Shown here: positions 6,064-13,938 of the stretch, one piece after another
Layout of the letters: every line of letters begins with the position of its first letter
Position numbering within the stretch: the stretch's first letter is position 1
Assembly: GCA_003514765.1 (NCBI GenBank)
Contig: DOOY01000069.1
Coordinates: forward strand, 1-13,938
Reading direction: 5' to 3'
From: Nitrosomonas sp.
GTDB taxonomy: Bacteria > Pseudomonadota > Gammaproteobacteria > Burkholderiales > Nitrosomonadaceae
Length of the DNA stretch: 13,938 nt
Position numbers and translations under genes: made by a program
Notes under the pieces: generated by a model
Seen by the model: only the letters and a program-made list of their open reading frames with translations
The model's database searches: none
What the model was told of the DNA's origin: nothing

Positions 6064-7776
6064 ATGATTGACGGCAAAATGACGCTAAGTACTCAATTAG
6101 AAACACGTTTTAACGCTACTTCCTGCGAGCTGTCGCATGATAGGGTCAAAACCCTTTCAGTACCGCTTGAGCGCGTTACTGAAACGCTCGAATTTCTCAA
6201 ATACGAGGCAACACCCCATTTTGAAATGCTTTTTGATCTGTCTGCCATAGACGAAACAGAGAGAAACGGCGGACTGACCGTGTTCTATCAATTGTTATCC
6301 TTGTCAGGCAACGCCGATTTGCGCATCAAAGTTAATTTACCTGCGAAAAACCCGGTACTGCCCAGCATTTGTTCTGTCTGGCGAGCCGCGAACTGGTACG
6401 AACGCGAACTCTACGACATGTTCGGGATTCACGTAGACAATCACCCAAATTTAGTACGCATACTCATGCCTGAATACTGGAAAGGTCATCCTTTGCGCAA
6501 AGAGCACCCTAACCGCGCCACCGATATGCCACCGTACCAGCTACCTGAGGCACATTATCGTGAAATTATGGAAAGTTACCGTGCCGAAGATTATCGCGAA
6601 CCGATGGATGATACTGAAGAGTTGATGCTCAATATCGGTCCCACACATCCCGGCACGCATGGTTTACTTCGTCTGGTGGTAAGGCTGAAAGGAGAGGAAA
6701 TTCTTGATGTTCGTCCCGATATTGGATTTCATCACCGCGGTGCAGAAAAGATGGCCGAACGCCAGACTTTTCACAGTTACATACCCTACACTGATCGTAT
6801 AGACTATCTGTCCGGCGTACAAAATGAACTCCCTTACTTACTGGCAGTAGAGCAGCTCGCCGGTATAACAGTACCGGAACGTGCTCAAGTAATCCGTGTG
6901 ATGCTCTGTGAATTATTCCGTATTTCCAGTCACCTGGTTTGGCTAGCCAGTTACTCACATGATCTGGGCGCGTTGGCGCCTCCATTCTATGCGTTTCGGG
7001 ATCGCGAATATCTGTTCGACGCAATAGAATTGATTACTGGCGGACGTATGCATCCGGCTTTTTTTCGTATCGGCGGCGTGGCTATGGATTTGCCCGAGGG
7101 TTGGCACGAAGCGATACAGGCATTTCTGCAACGCATGCCAGCTGCAATAGACGAATACCAGGCGTTGCTTACACATAACCCTATAATGCGTGGCCGCACC
7201 CGTGGCATTGGTATCCTGTCAGCTACGGAAGCAATCGACTGGGGCGTCAGCGGACCCAATCTTAGAGCCTGCGGCTTTGCGTGGGATTTGCGCAAGTGTC
7301 GTCCCTATAGCGGTTATGAACAATATGATTTCGAGGTGCCTACCGCCATTAAGGGCGACTCTCTGGCCCGTGCCGAAGTACGCCTGGAAGAAATTCGTCA
7401 AAGCTTGCGCATCGTCGAACAGGCCATGCAAAACATGCCAAATGGCGCTGTACTTTCCGACCAGGCGCGCTACGCTTTTGCGCGCAAGGAAGCAACGCTG
7501 CAAGATATTGAAACACTGATTCACCATTTCATCACTGTCGGGCAAGGAATGACTTTTCCACCTGGAGAAAGCCTATTTATTACCGAAGCACCCAAAGGAA
7601 TGAACGGCTATTTTGTCGTCAGCAACGGCACAGAACATCCCTACCGTCTGCGTATTCGCACACCTTCATTCCCGCATATGCAAGCTCTTGCACCATTGGC
7701 AACCGGGCACCTTCTAGCAGACCTGATTGCTATTCTCGGATCCATAGACTATATCCTCGCCGACATTGATCGTTAA
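6064..7776 (+). CDS. nuoCD: NADH-quinone oxidoreductase fused subunit C/D
   Basis: This 570-residue protein joins two complex I subunits that are separate in many bacteria. Residues about 30-150 are NuoC (30 kDa subunit), with the signature [12 protein letters not shown] at 111-122 and HPLRKEHP at 142-149. From about residue 185 it is NuoD (49 kDa subunit), with GPTHPGTHG at 192-200, [11 protein letters not shown] at 222-232 and [10 protein letters not shown] at 242-251, ending [12 protein letters not shown]. NuoD forms the quinone pocket with NuoB. The linker (about 150-185) is short and acidic. GGAGAG at 6052-6057, 6 bases upstream, supports the ATG at 6064. The fusion is the arrangement known from E. 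coli and relatives; the length is close to the roughly 600 residues of E. coli NuoCD. Confidence 0.97.
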   Translation: MIDGKMTLSTQLETRFNATSCELSHDRVKTLSVPLERVTETLEFLKYEATPHFEMLFDLSAIDETERNGGLTVFYQLLSLSGNADLRIKVNLPAKNPVLPSICSVWRAANWYERELYDMFGIHVDNHPNLVRILMPEYWKGHPLRKEHPNRATDMPPYQLPEAHYREIMESYRAEDYREPMDDTEELMLNIGPTHPGTHGLLRLVVRLKGEEILDVRPDIGFHHRGAEKMAERQTFHSYIPYTDRIDYLSGVQNELPYLLAVEQLAGITVPERAQVIRVMLCELFRISSHLVWLASYSHDLGALAPPFYAFRDREYLFDAIELITGGRMHPAFFRIGGVAMDLPEGWHEAIQAFLQRMPAAIDEYQALLTHNPIMRGRTRGIGILSATEAIDWGVSGPNLRACGFAWDLRKCRPYSGYEQYDFEVPTAIKGDSLARAEVRLEEIRQSLRIVEQAMQNMPNGAVLSDQARYAFARKEATLQDIETLIHHFITVGQGMTFPPGESLFITEAPKGMNGYFVVSNGTEHPYRLRIRTPSFPHMQALAPLATGHLLADLIAILGSIDYILADIDR

Positions 7777-7789
7777 AGGAAACGCTGAT

Positions 7790-8266
7790 ATGAACACGCT
7801 TGAAGTCCTGCAAAAAAATCTAGCTCACCTGTCACGTACTCATCCAAAAAGACGAGCGGCGGCGGTGCCGGCCATGCAGAACCTGCAGGCCGAACTTGGC
7901 TATCTTGACGACATGGCAATTACAAAACTCGCTCAGATCACCGGCTTGTCAACAACCGAATTAGAAGAACTGGCCACCTTTTACAGCCTGATCTACCGTC
8001 GCCCTCCCGGTCGTCACGTTGTTCAAATCTGCGACAGCGTATGCTGCAACATGCGCGGAGCCGATCAATTATTGGAGTCAGCTGAAAAATATCTTCACAG
8101 ACCTTTAGGCGCGATTACACCGAATGGCGCCCTTAGCGTGTTACCAAGTATTTGCCTGGGTCTCTGCGATAAGGCACCTGCGGCGCTTGTTGACGGAGAA
8201 GCACTGGGGCCATTGAATAATGCCTCTCTGGAAGCATTGCTTCAGCGCTTACAAAAAGGAGATTAG
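7790..8266 (+). CDS. nuoE: NADH-quinone oxidoreductase subunit E
   Basis: NuoE (24 kDa subunit) holds the 2Fe-2S cluster N1a in the NADH-oxidising module, next to the FMN of NuoF. The 158-residue protein has a thioredoxin-like fold with ligands C81 and C86 (CDSVCC) and C122 and C126 (CLGLC), which keep the family spacing C-x4-C and C-x3-C. An extra cysteine, C85, lies directly before C86. The start at 7790 is chosen because AAAGGA (7775-7780) precedes it by 9 bases; an upstream in-frame ATG at 7766 would overlap nuoCD and add residues unlike the family. The gap to nuoCD is 13 bases, and nuoF begins 4 bases after its stop. Confidence 0.95.
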   Translation: MNTLEVLQKNLAHLSRTHPKRRAAAVPAMQNLQAELGYLDDMAITKLAQITGLSTTELEELATFYSLIYRRPPGRHVVQICDSVCCNMRGADQLLESAEKYLHRPLGAITPNGALSVLPSICLGLCDKAPAALVDGEALGPLNNASLEALLQRLQKGD

Positions 8267-8270
8267 TATA

Positions 8271-9557
8271 GTGGAAGCCCTGCTGACTCGTCATCTTGAT
8301 GCCACCATCCCCCTGAACCTGGCCGCTTATCAGGCGATCGGTGGTTACTGCAGTCTGTCCGCCGCATTCGATCTCAAACCCGAGAAAATCATCGAAACAG
8401 TGGAAGCCGCCGATCTGCGCGGACGTGGCGGTGCAGGGTTTTCATGCGGACTGAAGTGGCGCCTGCGGGGTGCAGATGCTCCATCACCACGCTATTTAAT
8501 CTGCAACCTGGATGAATCAGAACCTGGCACTTTCAAGGATCGTTATCTGCTTTATGGCGGTCCACATCAGATCATCGAAGCAGTCATCGTTTCCGCATAT
8601 GCACTCCAGGCTGAACGTGCTTTCATTTTTGTTCGGGGTGAATATGCCAAAGGCGGTCATAGTTTGAATCAGGCTATCCAGGAAGCAGAAACAGCCGGAC
8701 TACTGGGGTCCAGTATTTGCGGCAGCGGCTTTAATCTGCAAATTGAAGTGCACCTAAGTGGCGGGCGTTATATTTGTGGTGAAGAGACCGCTCAGATTAA
8801 CGCCATCGAAGGCAAACGCCCTAACCCGCGCCCTAAAATACCGCGACCAAGCACACATGGATTATGGGGTCAGCCCACCACCACGAACAATGTCGAGACA
8901 CTGGTCAATATTCCCCATATTCTGCTCAATGGCGCAGACTGGTTTCGTAGTCTTGGTGTCAACGGTGGCTGCGGCCCCAAATTATTTTGTGTCAGTGGCA
9001 AAGTACGGCATTCAGGCTTGTTTGAATTGCCCTGCGGCACGCCGGCGGGGGAATTGATATTTGAACATGCCGGCGGTCTAGATGAGGGAAGAACACTGCT
9101 CGGCTTTTTACCCGGCGGTGCCTCAACAGCTTTTTTGTTGCCCGAACATCTTGATTTGCCCATGGACTTTGACCCGGTCGCTAAAGCAGGGTCACGGCTA
9201 GGCACTGGCAGTCTTATCGTTTTGGATGATAGCACCTGTCCCGTCGAGTTTACGTTGAATTTAATGCGCTTCTTTGCGCGCGAATCGTGTGGCTTCTGCA
9301 CACCCTGCCGTGACGGATTACCTTATCTGGCGCAGATCTTAACTGCCATTGCTAGCGGTGAAGGCCACGCTGACGATCTGGCATTACTGGATGAACTGTG
9401 CGCCACTGTTGCTTCACAATCTTTCTGCGCTTTCGCGCCAGGCGCCGTGATGCCACTCATCAGCAGCATACAGTGCTTTCACACCCACTACGAACAACAT
9501 ATCACAAACGGACATTGTCCTTTTAACACAACCACTCAAGGTGAGAGACAACCATGA
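8271..9557 (+). CDS. nuoF: NADH-quinone oxidoreductase subunit F (NADH/FMN site), GTG start
   Basis: NuoF (51 kDa subunit) binds NADH and FMN and takes up the hydride at the entry of complex I. The 428-residue protein has the FMN-binding loop RGRGGAGFSCGLKW (50-63), the NADH region with CNLDESEPGTFKDR (78-91), and SGGRYICGEETAQINAIEGK (163-182). It also has the 4Fe-4S cluster N3 ligands C340, C343 and C346 (ESCGFCTPCRDG) with C386. The start is a GTG at 8271, supported by AAGGAGA at 8256-8262 with an 8-base spacer; a longer ATG frame beginning at 8220 would run back into nuoE. The stop overlaps the nuoG start by 4 bases (ATGA), a common sign of coupled translation. Confidence 0.96.
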   Translation: MEALLTRHLDATIPLNLAAYQAIGGYCSLSAAFDLKPEKIIETVEAADLRGRGGAGFSCGLKWRLRGADAPSPRYLICNLDESEPGTFKDRYLLYGGPHQIIEAVIVSAYALQAERAFIFVRGEYAKGGHSLNQAIQEAETAGLLGSSICGSGFNLQIEVHLSGGRYICGEETAQINAIEGKRPNPRPKIPRPSTHGLWGQPTTTNNVETLVNIPHILLNGADWFRSLGVNGGCGPKLFCVSGKVRHSGLFELPCGTPAGELIFEHAGGLDEGRTLLGFLPGGASTAFLLPEHLDLPMDFDPVAKAGSRLGTGSLIVLDDSTCPVEFTLNLMRFFARESCGFCTPCRDGLPYLAQILTAIASGEGHADDLALLDELCATVASQSFCAFAPGAVMPLISSIQCFHTHYEQHITNGHCPFNTTTQGERQP

Positions 9558-11866
9558 GTACGATTTTGATTGACGGTCGCGCCATTGCTTTCAAACCTGG
9601 TGATAATATACTTCGCGCTGCGCTGGAAGCCGATGTGGAAATTCCCCATTTTTGCTATCATGCCGCGCTTGACAGTCTCGGCGCCTGCCGCCTCTGCGCC
9701 GTGGAAATCACACCCAAAAATTCCAACGAGGCCCCACGACTGACAATGGCTTGCCTTGAGCCCGCCAAAGAAGGCCTGGAAGTTTCCGTCTCAGCTGCCG
9801 CAGCACAACAGGTAAGGCGACATGTTATAGAGTTGCTGATGATCAATCATCCTCATGACTGCCCGATCTGTGATGAGGGCGGCGAATGTCATTTGCAGGA
9901 AATGACTGTCGCCTGCGGGCCGCCCTATCGGCGCTACCGCGGCCGCAAGCGCACTTTCACAAATCAGGATCTGGGTCTCTTGATTCACCATGAGATGAAC
10001 CGCTGTATTACTTGTTACCGCTGCACTCGCTTTTACCAGGATTATGCATTGGGTAACGATCTCGGTGCCATGCGTTTGCGCAATGAAGTTTATTTTGGAC
10101 GCTTTCAGGATGGACCGCTAGAAAGTCCCTTTGCCGGCAATCTGGTCGAGATCTGTCCGACTGGCGTTTTTACCGACGCCCTATTCCGGCAACGGTTTGC
10201 GCGTGCCTGGGATCTGAATACCGCACCTTCCATCTGTCCTCACTGCAGCGTCGGTTGCAATACGCTACCCGGCGCAAGAGACGGCACGCTGCGCCGGGTC
10301 CGCTCCCGGACGCATCCCGAACTCAACCGCTGGTTTATCTGTGACCGCGGGCGCTATGGTCATCAGTACAGTGAACATTGCGCCCGTCTGCTGTCACCAC
10401 GCGTCTCAGGTGAAAACACAAGTTACCACAAGGCACTTAACGCAGCTACAACACGGATCAAAGCGACTCAAAACTGTATTGGAGGGATCGGTTCGGCACG
10501 CGAGGATCTGGAAGGTAACACAATGCTGCAAGCCTTGCTTAATGAAGTAGGCGGGGTCTTTACAGCATTTAATGATCCTGCACTGGAAGCTGCAACAATC
10601 GCTGCCGTCAGCTGGCTGCAAAATTCGGCAGGCGCCCCGTCCCTAATTGAAATGGAACAGATTGACGCAGCATTGATTATAGGCGATCTGACCGCACATG
10701 CCCCGATGATTGATCTGGCCTTGCGCCAAGCTTATCGCAAAGGCGCTGAACTGACACTGTTTCACAGTAGCCCCACGCCGCTGGCTCAGTTCACAACCAG
10801 TGCAATAACGGTGCCGCCTCGGGAAATGTATGCAAAGCTATCACATTTGTGCACACTTATTAACGCCCTATTGGCAGGCAGAGACATTTCTGATGACCCA
10901 ATGACAGTCATCGCGAAATCCCTGATGAAAGCCCGGCAACCGCTACTGATCGGCACGATCGAAACGCTAACGGCAACGGATGCGTCCGTTCTTGCAAAAC
11001 TGGCAATTGCGTTAGGACCCAATGCCAGGCTCACATACGCATTATCCGGTCCCAATGCTTATGGAAGTGCTTTACTTGCACCGGAGGGCAATGCCATGCA
11101 GATTCTTGAGTCAGTTGAAACTGGAAAAATCAAGACTTTGATTGTTGCGGGTAATGATCCATTCAGCGACCCGCGTTTTGGCTTGCGCTGGCGTGCAGCA
11201 TGCAGGAATCTCAACACGCTGATCGTTCTCGACTGTATCCTGACAGCCACTGCAGAAGCAGCTGATATTCTGCTTCCTGTAGCCGCATGGACAGAACGCG
11301 GGGGTACTTTTGTCAACTACGAAGGCCGTGCCCAGAGCTTCTTACCTGTTTTCCATCGCCCTGAATACCTGCCCAGTGCAGCGGAGGTGATTGCAGACCT
11401 GGCCAAGTATCTCGAATGTTCACGGCAAAATGTTTTATCTGTACTGCAAGATACTTTTCCTGATTTCCAGGTACCTGCACCGGGTACGTTAGGATCACCG
11501 ATCCCCGTATCCTTGCCACCCATCTCAGACACTCCATCTGCGGGCTCCCCACCGCTATCCAGCAATAATAGTACATGGCAGACTGCTCTGATGAGCTGGT
11601 ACGGCGATGAAACGCTTGCCAGCTTTGCACCAGGCCTGACTTCGCTTGCACCAGCGACTATTGCAATGATTGAACAGGCAACTGCCACTGCAACAGGCAT
11701 TGTGGATGGTTCTATAATCAGACTGCGCGGCTCTGCCGATTCAGTAGTACTCCCCGTGCAGCTTAATCAAAACATAGCTGCTGGCACAGTCGGCATCGGA
11801 CGTAACGTGCTCGTTCGATTAGGCCTCGGCCACGGCGACCCAATTGAACTGGAAAAAGTGTTATGA
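9554..11866 (+). CDS. nuoG: NADH-quinone oxidoreductase subunit G
   Basis: NuoG (75 kDa subunit) conducts electrons through the peripheral arm. The ligands run in order: 2Fe-2S N1b (C34, C45, C48, C67), N5 (H99, C103, C106, C112), N4 (C151, C154, C157, C201), and the extra N7 cluster with C228, C231, C235 and C263. The N7 ligands fall at the same residue numbers as I remember for E. coli NuoG. A molybdopterin-oxidoreductase-like domain follows from about 225, without obvious cofactor function, as usual for NuoG. With 770 residues it is shorter than E. coli NuoG (about 908). A proline/serine-rich linker occupies about 640-672 before the last, smaller domain. The ATG overlaps nuoF by 4 bases, and the stop overlaps nuoH by 4 bases. 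Confidence 0.96.
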   Translation: MSTILIDGRAIAFKPGDNILRAALEADVEIPHFCYHAALDSLGACRLCAVEITPKNSNEAPRLTMACLEPAKEGLEVSVSAAAAQQVRRHVIELLMINHPHDCPICDEGGECHLQEMTVACGPPYRRYRGRKRTFTNQDLGLLIHHEMNRCITCYRCTRFYQDYALGNDLGAMRLRNEVYFGRFQDGPLESPFAGNLVEICPTGVFTDALFRQRFARAWDLNTAPSICPHCSVGCNTLPGARDGTLRRVRSRTHPELNRWFICDRGRYGHQYSEHCARLLSPRVSGENTSYHKALNAATTRIKATQNCIGGIGSAREDLEGNTMLQALLNEVGGVFTAFNDPALEAATIAAVSWLQNSAGAPSLIEMEQIDAALIIGDLTAHAPMIDLALRQAYRKGAELTLFHSSPTPLAQFTTSAITVPPREMYAKLSHLCTLINALLAGRDISDDPMTVIAKSLMKARQPLLIGTIETLTATDASVLAKLAIALGPNARLTYALSGPNAYGSALLAPEGNAMQILESVETGKIKTLIVAGNDPFSDPRFGLRWRAACRNLNTLIVLDCILTATAEAADILLPVAAWTERGGTFVNYEGRAQSFLPVFHRPEYLPSAAEVIADLAKYLECSRQNVLSVLQDTFPDFQVPAPGTLGSPIPVSLPPISDTPSAGSPPLSSNNSTWQTALMSWYGDETLASFAPGLTSLAPATIAMIEQATATATGIVDGSIIRLRGSADSVVLPVQLNQNIAAGTVGIGRNVLVRLGLGHGDPIELEKVL

Positions 11867-12825
11867 ATCTCATCCAATGGCTTCTGACGCTTTCAGGGCT
11901 GGCACTAGTACTGCTGGTATTGTTTTCTATCGCGGCCTTGATGGTTTATGGTGAGCGCCGGATAATCGCGCTGCTGCAGGATCGCCTCGGCCCCAACCGC
12001 GCCGGTCCTTTTGGCATATTGCAACCCGCTGCCGATTTTCTGAAACTGGTAACCAAAGAACACTTCGTACCTCCTTTTGCCGATCGTAAAATCTATATTA
12101 TCGCTTCAATTATTGTCCCTTTCACCGCGCTGCTCAGTTTTGTTGTCGTACCAGTAAGCTATAACTGGTGGCTGGCAGATATTAATATCGCTTTACTGTT
12201 TGTAATGGCACTGTCTTCGTTACGGGTTTACGGCATTATGCTCGGCGGATGGGCTTCCAACAGCAAATATCCGTTGTTTGGCGGTCTGCGCTCTGCTGCA
12301 CAAATGATCAGTTACGAATTACCGATGGGACTCGCGCTCATGGGCGTCGTGATATTAAGCGGTTCATTTAGCCTGGTAGATATTGTTTCGGCTCAGGAAA
12401 TACCGTTTATTATTTTGCAACCCATCGGATTCATTATCTTCCTGATATGTGGCATTGCCGAGACCAATCGCTTGCCATTCGACCTTCCTGAAGCTGAAAA
12501 CGAACTGGCATCCGGTTACAATACTGAATACGGCGATATCAAATTCGCTTTCTTTTTTCTGGGCGAGTACATTGGTGTACTCCTTATTGCGGCATTGGCA
12601 ACGGTTCTGTTTTTAGGCGGCTGGCATGGCCCATGGTTTCCTGGTGTCGTCTGGTTCACAATAAAAACACTAGCATTGATTTTTCTATTCTTCTGGTTGC
12701 GCACAAGTCTGCCTCGACTGCGTTACGATCAACTTATGCATATTGGTTGGAAGTTCTTATTACCCGCAGCTTTGGTTAACCTCATGGTTACAGCGGTATT
12801 AGGATTGTTCTGGATGGAAGGTTAA
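11863..12825 (+). CDS. nuoH: NADH-quinone oxidoreductase subunit H
   Basis: NuoH (ND1 in mitochondria) is the membrane subunit at the junction with the peripheral arm. It forms part of the quinone entry channel and of the first proton path. The 320-residue protein has about eight hydrophobic segments. Signatures are the first-loop motif [20 protein letters not shown] (29-48) followed by [13 protein letters not shown] (54-66), and [20 protein letters not shown] (200-219), with the acidic residues that line the quinone cavity. It starts inside the last codons of nuoG (ATGA overlap), so translation is probably coupled. The length is normal for the family. Confidence 0.97.
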   Translation: MNLIQWLLTLSGLALVLLVLFSIAALMVYGERRIIALLQDRLGPNRAGPFGILQPAADFLKLVTKEHFVPPFADRKIYIIASIIVPFTALLSFVVVPVSYNWWLADINIALLFVMALSSLRVYGIMLGGWASNSKYPLFGGLRSAAQMISYELPMGLALMGVVILSGSFSLVDIVSAQEIPFIILQPIGFIIFLICGIAETNRLPFDLPEAENELASGYNTEYGDIKFAFFFLGEYIGVLLIAALATVLFLGGWHGPWFPGVVWFTIKTLALIFLFFWLRTSLPRLRYDQLMHIGWKFLLPAALVNLMVTAVLGLFWMEG

Positions 12826-12830
12826 TAGCC

Positions 12831-13385
12831 ATGCAAAAAAAACGAACGAATAAACCCGTACCAACACTGATTTTTGGACTATGCCGCTCACTATGGACAG
12901 TGCTGCGCCACGCTTTTGTAAAACGTGAAACGGTGTCTTATCCCGAAATCAAACGCCCGTTACCCTCACGCTGGCGCGGGCGCATTGTGCTTACACGTGA
13001 CCCTGACGGCGAAGAGCGCTGTGTTGCTTGTTACTTATGCTCGGCGGTATGCCCGGTGGACTGTATCCATCTGCAGGCACACCAAAATGACGACGGGCGC
13101 CGCTATCCGGAAACCTTTTCCATTAATTTCAGTCGCTGTATCTTCTGTGGATTTTGCGAGGAAGCATGTCCAACGCTTGCAATTCAACTCACACCGGATT
13201 TCGAAATGTGCGAGCGTCGTCATGAAAGTCTGATATATGACAAAGAACAGCTATTGATCGATGGACAGGGAAAACACCCAGGCTATAATTTTTACCGGCA
13301 TGCTGGTGTTGCGATAAGCGGAAAAAAGATTGGTGCTGCTGAAACCGATATGTCGCCAGTGGATCGCGATAATAATCTACCCTGA
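12831..13385 (+). CDS. nuoI: NADH-quinone oxidoreductase subunit I
   Basis: NuoI (TYKY, 23 kDa) carries the two 4Fe-4S clusters N6a and N6b that pass electrons towards N2 in NuoB. In this 184-residue protein they are bound by C64-x2-C67-x2-C70-x3-C74 and C103-x2-C106-x2-C109-x3-C113, the classic 8Fe ferredoxin pattern with each fourth cysteine before proline. [16 protein letters not shown] (49-64) and [18 protein letters not shown] (98-115) are very close to the E. coli protein. GGAAGG at 12816-12821, 9 bases upstream, supports the ATG at 12831, 5 bases after the nuoH stop. The last 30 residues, after [11 protein letters not shown], are polar and look variable. Confidence 0.96.
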   Translation: MQKKRTNKPVPTLIFGLCRSLWTVLRHAFVKRETVSYPEIKRPLPSRWRGRIVLTRDPDGEERCVACYLCSAVCPVDCIHLQAHQNDDGRRYPETFSINFSRCIFCGFCEEACPTLAIQLTPDFEMCERRHESLIYDKEQLLIDGQGKHPGYNFYRHAGVAISGKKIGAAETDMSPVDRDNNLP

Positions 13386-13490
13386 CAAAAGACGGCTCCT
13401 TTTTGATGCGATGCATCATACAGCAATTGACAGTCAACTGAAGAGTACAAAAAATTGCCACAGTAACCCTCAATCCAATGAATACAGACT
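13386..13490 (+). other. 105-base gap between nuoI and nuoJ with a palindrome
   Basis: This is the only substantial spacer inside the nuo operon; all other junctions overlap or are within 13 bases. It contains the perfect inverted repeat TTGAC-A-GTCAA (13427-13437), also readable as an 11-base near-palindrome of operator size, and a self-complementary GATGCATC around 13408-13415. No T-run follows, so a terminator is unlikely. No reading frame in it resembles a gene. Confidence 0.5.
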
Positions 13491-13938
13491 ATGTATGAAA
13501 TTATTTTTTATCTCACTGGCGCCATCGCAGTGCTTGCTGCCGGTGCAATATTAATAGCGCCTCATCCGGTGCATGCCGCACTCTATCTTGTCATATCCTT
13601 ACTGGCACTGGCATTGTTATTTTTTCTGCTCGGAGCACCACTGCTGGCCGCTCTTCAAGTCATGATTTATGCCGGAGCAATTGTGGTATTGTTTTTATTT
13701 CTGATTATGGTGATGAATCTGCGGCCCGGACAAGACCAGTCAGCGCCGCTGGCACCCGGCTGGAAAGGACCTGCATTCCTGGCGCTGATACTATTTCTGG
13801 AACTGTTGGTGATACTCAACAGATTCCAGTTTACAGCAACAAATAAAATTACAGCAATTGAACCCAAAGCAGTGGGGCTTGCATTATTCGGACCCTATCT
13901 TCTGGTAGTAGAAGCCGCTGCCGTTCTATTATTGGCGT
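13491..13938 (+). CDS. nuoJ: NADH-quinone oxidoreductase subunit J (partial, cut by window end)
   Basis: The frame from the ATG at 13491 is open to the last base and gives 149 residues with several hydrophobic segments. It begins MYEIIFYLTGAIAVLAAGAI and contains APHPVHAALYLVISLLALAL, then QVMIYAGAIVVLFLFLIMVM and a late GPYLLVVEAAAVLLLA. These are hallmarks of NuoJ (ND6), a membrane-arm subunit whose third helix (the MIYAGAIVVLFLF segment) has a pi-bulge linked to coupling in other organisms. The start follows the out-of-frame mini-frame at 13478, and no strong Shine-Dalgarno sequence is visible. The family is usually 165-200 residues, so a few dozen residues lie outside the window, with nuoK likely next. 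Confidence 0.93.
   Translation, partial: MYEIIFYLTGAIAVLAAGAILIAPHPVHAALYLVISLLALALLFFLLGAPLLAALQVMIYAGAIVVLFLFLIMVMNLRPGQDQSAPLAPGWKGPAFLALILFLELLVILNRFQFTATNKITAIEPKAVGLALFGPYLLVVEAAAVLLLA

Noticed and set aside
13330..13554. Plus-strand frame spanning the nuoI end, the spacer and the nuoJ start
   Set aside because: It overlaps both recognised genes in another frame, has no ribosome binding site, and its product resembles nothing; NuoJ begins at 13491 with a family-typical sequence.

Overview
The window looks like a chromosomal segment from a proteobacterium, probably a betaproteobacterium. A nitrosomonad-like lineage is my guess from overall gene flavour and from the DUF1841, nth and soluble-type RnfB neighbours, not something the sequence proves. 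It is dominated by housekeeping and energy genes. I see no CRISPR array, rRNA, tRNA, phage module or toxin system.

Layout: Bases 1-350 are non-coding, with a small perfect hairpin at the left edge. A stand-alone plus-strand gene (351-1988) encodes a large calcineurin-like metallophosphoesterase with a complete metal-binding motif set and a roughly 200-residue helical insertion. A minus-strand block follows. It holds a DUF1841 protein (2062-2505), endonuclease III nth (2530-3162), an RnfB-type iron-sulfur protein without a membrane anchor (3193-3864), and an unrecognised two-helix membrane protein (3920-4342). Between about 4470 and 4960 lies a decayed IS3-family insertion sequence on the minus strand. 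It retains the orfA tail, the orfB beginning and a piece of the catalytic domain, with stops, a frame change and an internal deletion.

From 5210 to the right edge, a plus-strand operon encodes the proton-pumping NADH:quinone oxidoreductase (complex I) in the order nuoA-B-CD-E-F-G-H-I-J, cut off inside nuoJ. Genes overlap or lie within a few bases of each other, except for a 105-base gap between nuoI and nuoJ. NuoE, NuoF and NuoG form the NADH-oxidising arm (FMN and a chain of iron-sulfur clusters). NuoB, NuoCD and NuoI connect it to quinone, and NuoA, NuoH and NuoJ belong to the membrane arm. All expected cluster cysteines are present in the subunits seen. Two traits mark this as the Escherichia coli-like form of complex I: NuoC and NuoD are fused into one chain, and NuoG keeps the four cysteines of the extra N7 cluster. 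nuoK-L-M-N presumably follow beyond the window.

The points most worth a second look are the E. coli-type complex I next to a degraded insertion sequence, the orphan rnfB-nth pair, the metallophosphoesterase with its large insertion, the unknown membrane protein, and the nuoI-nuoJ gap. I did not find a clear candidate for a new biological system.
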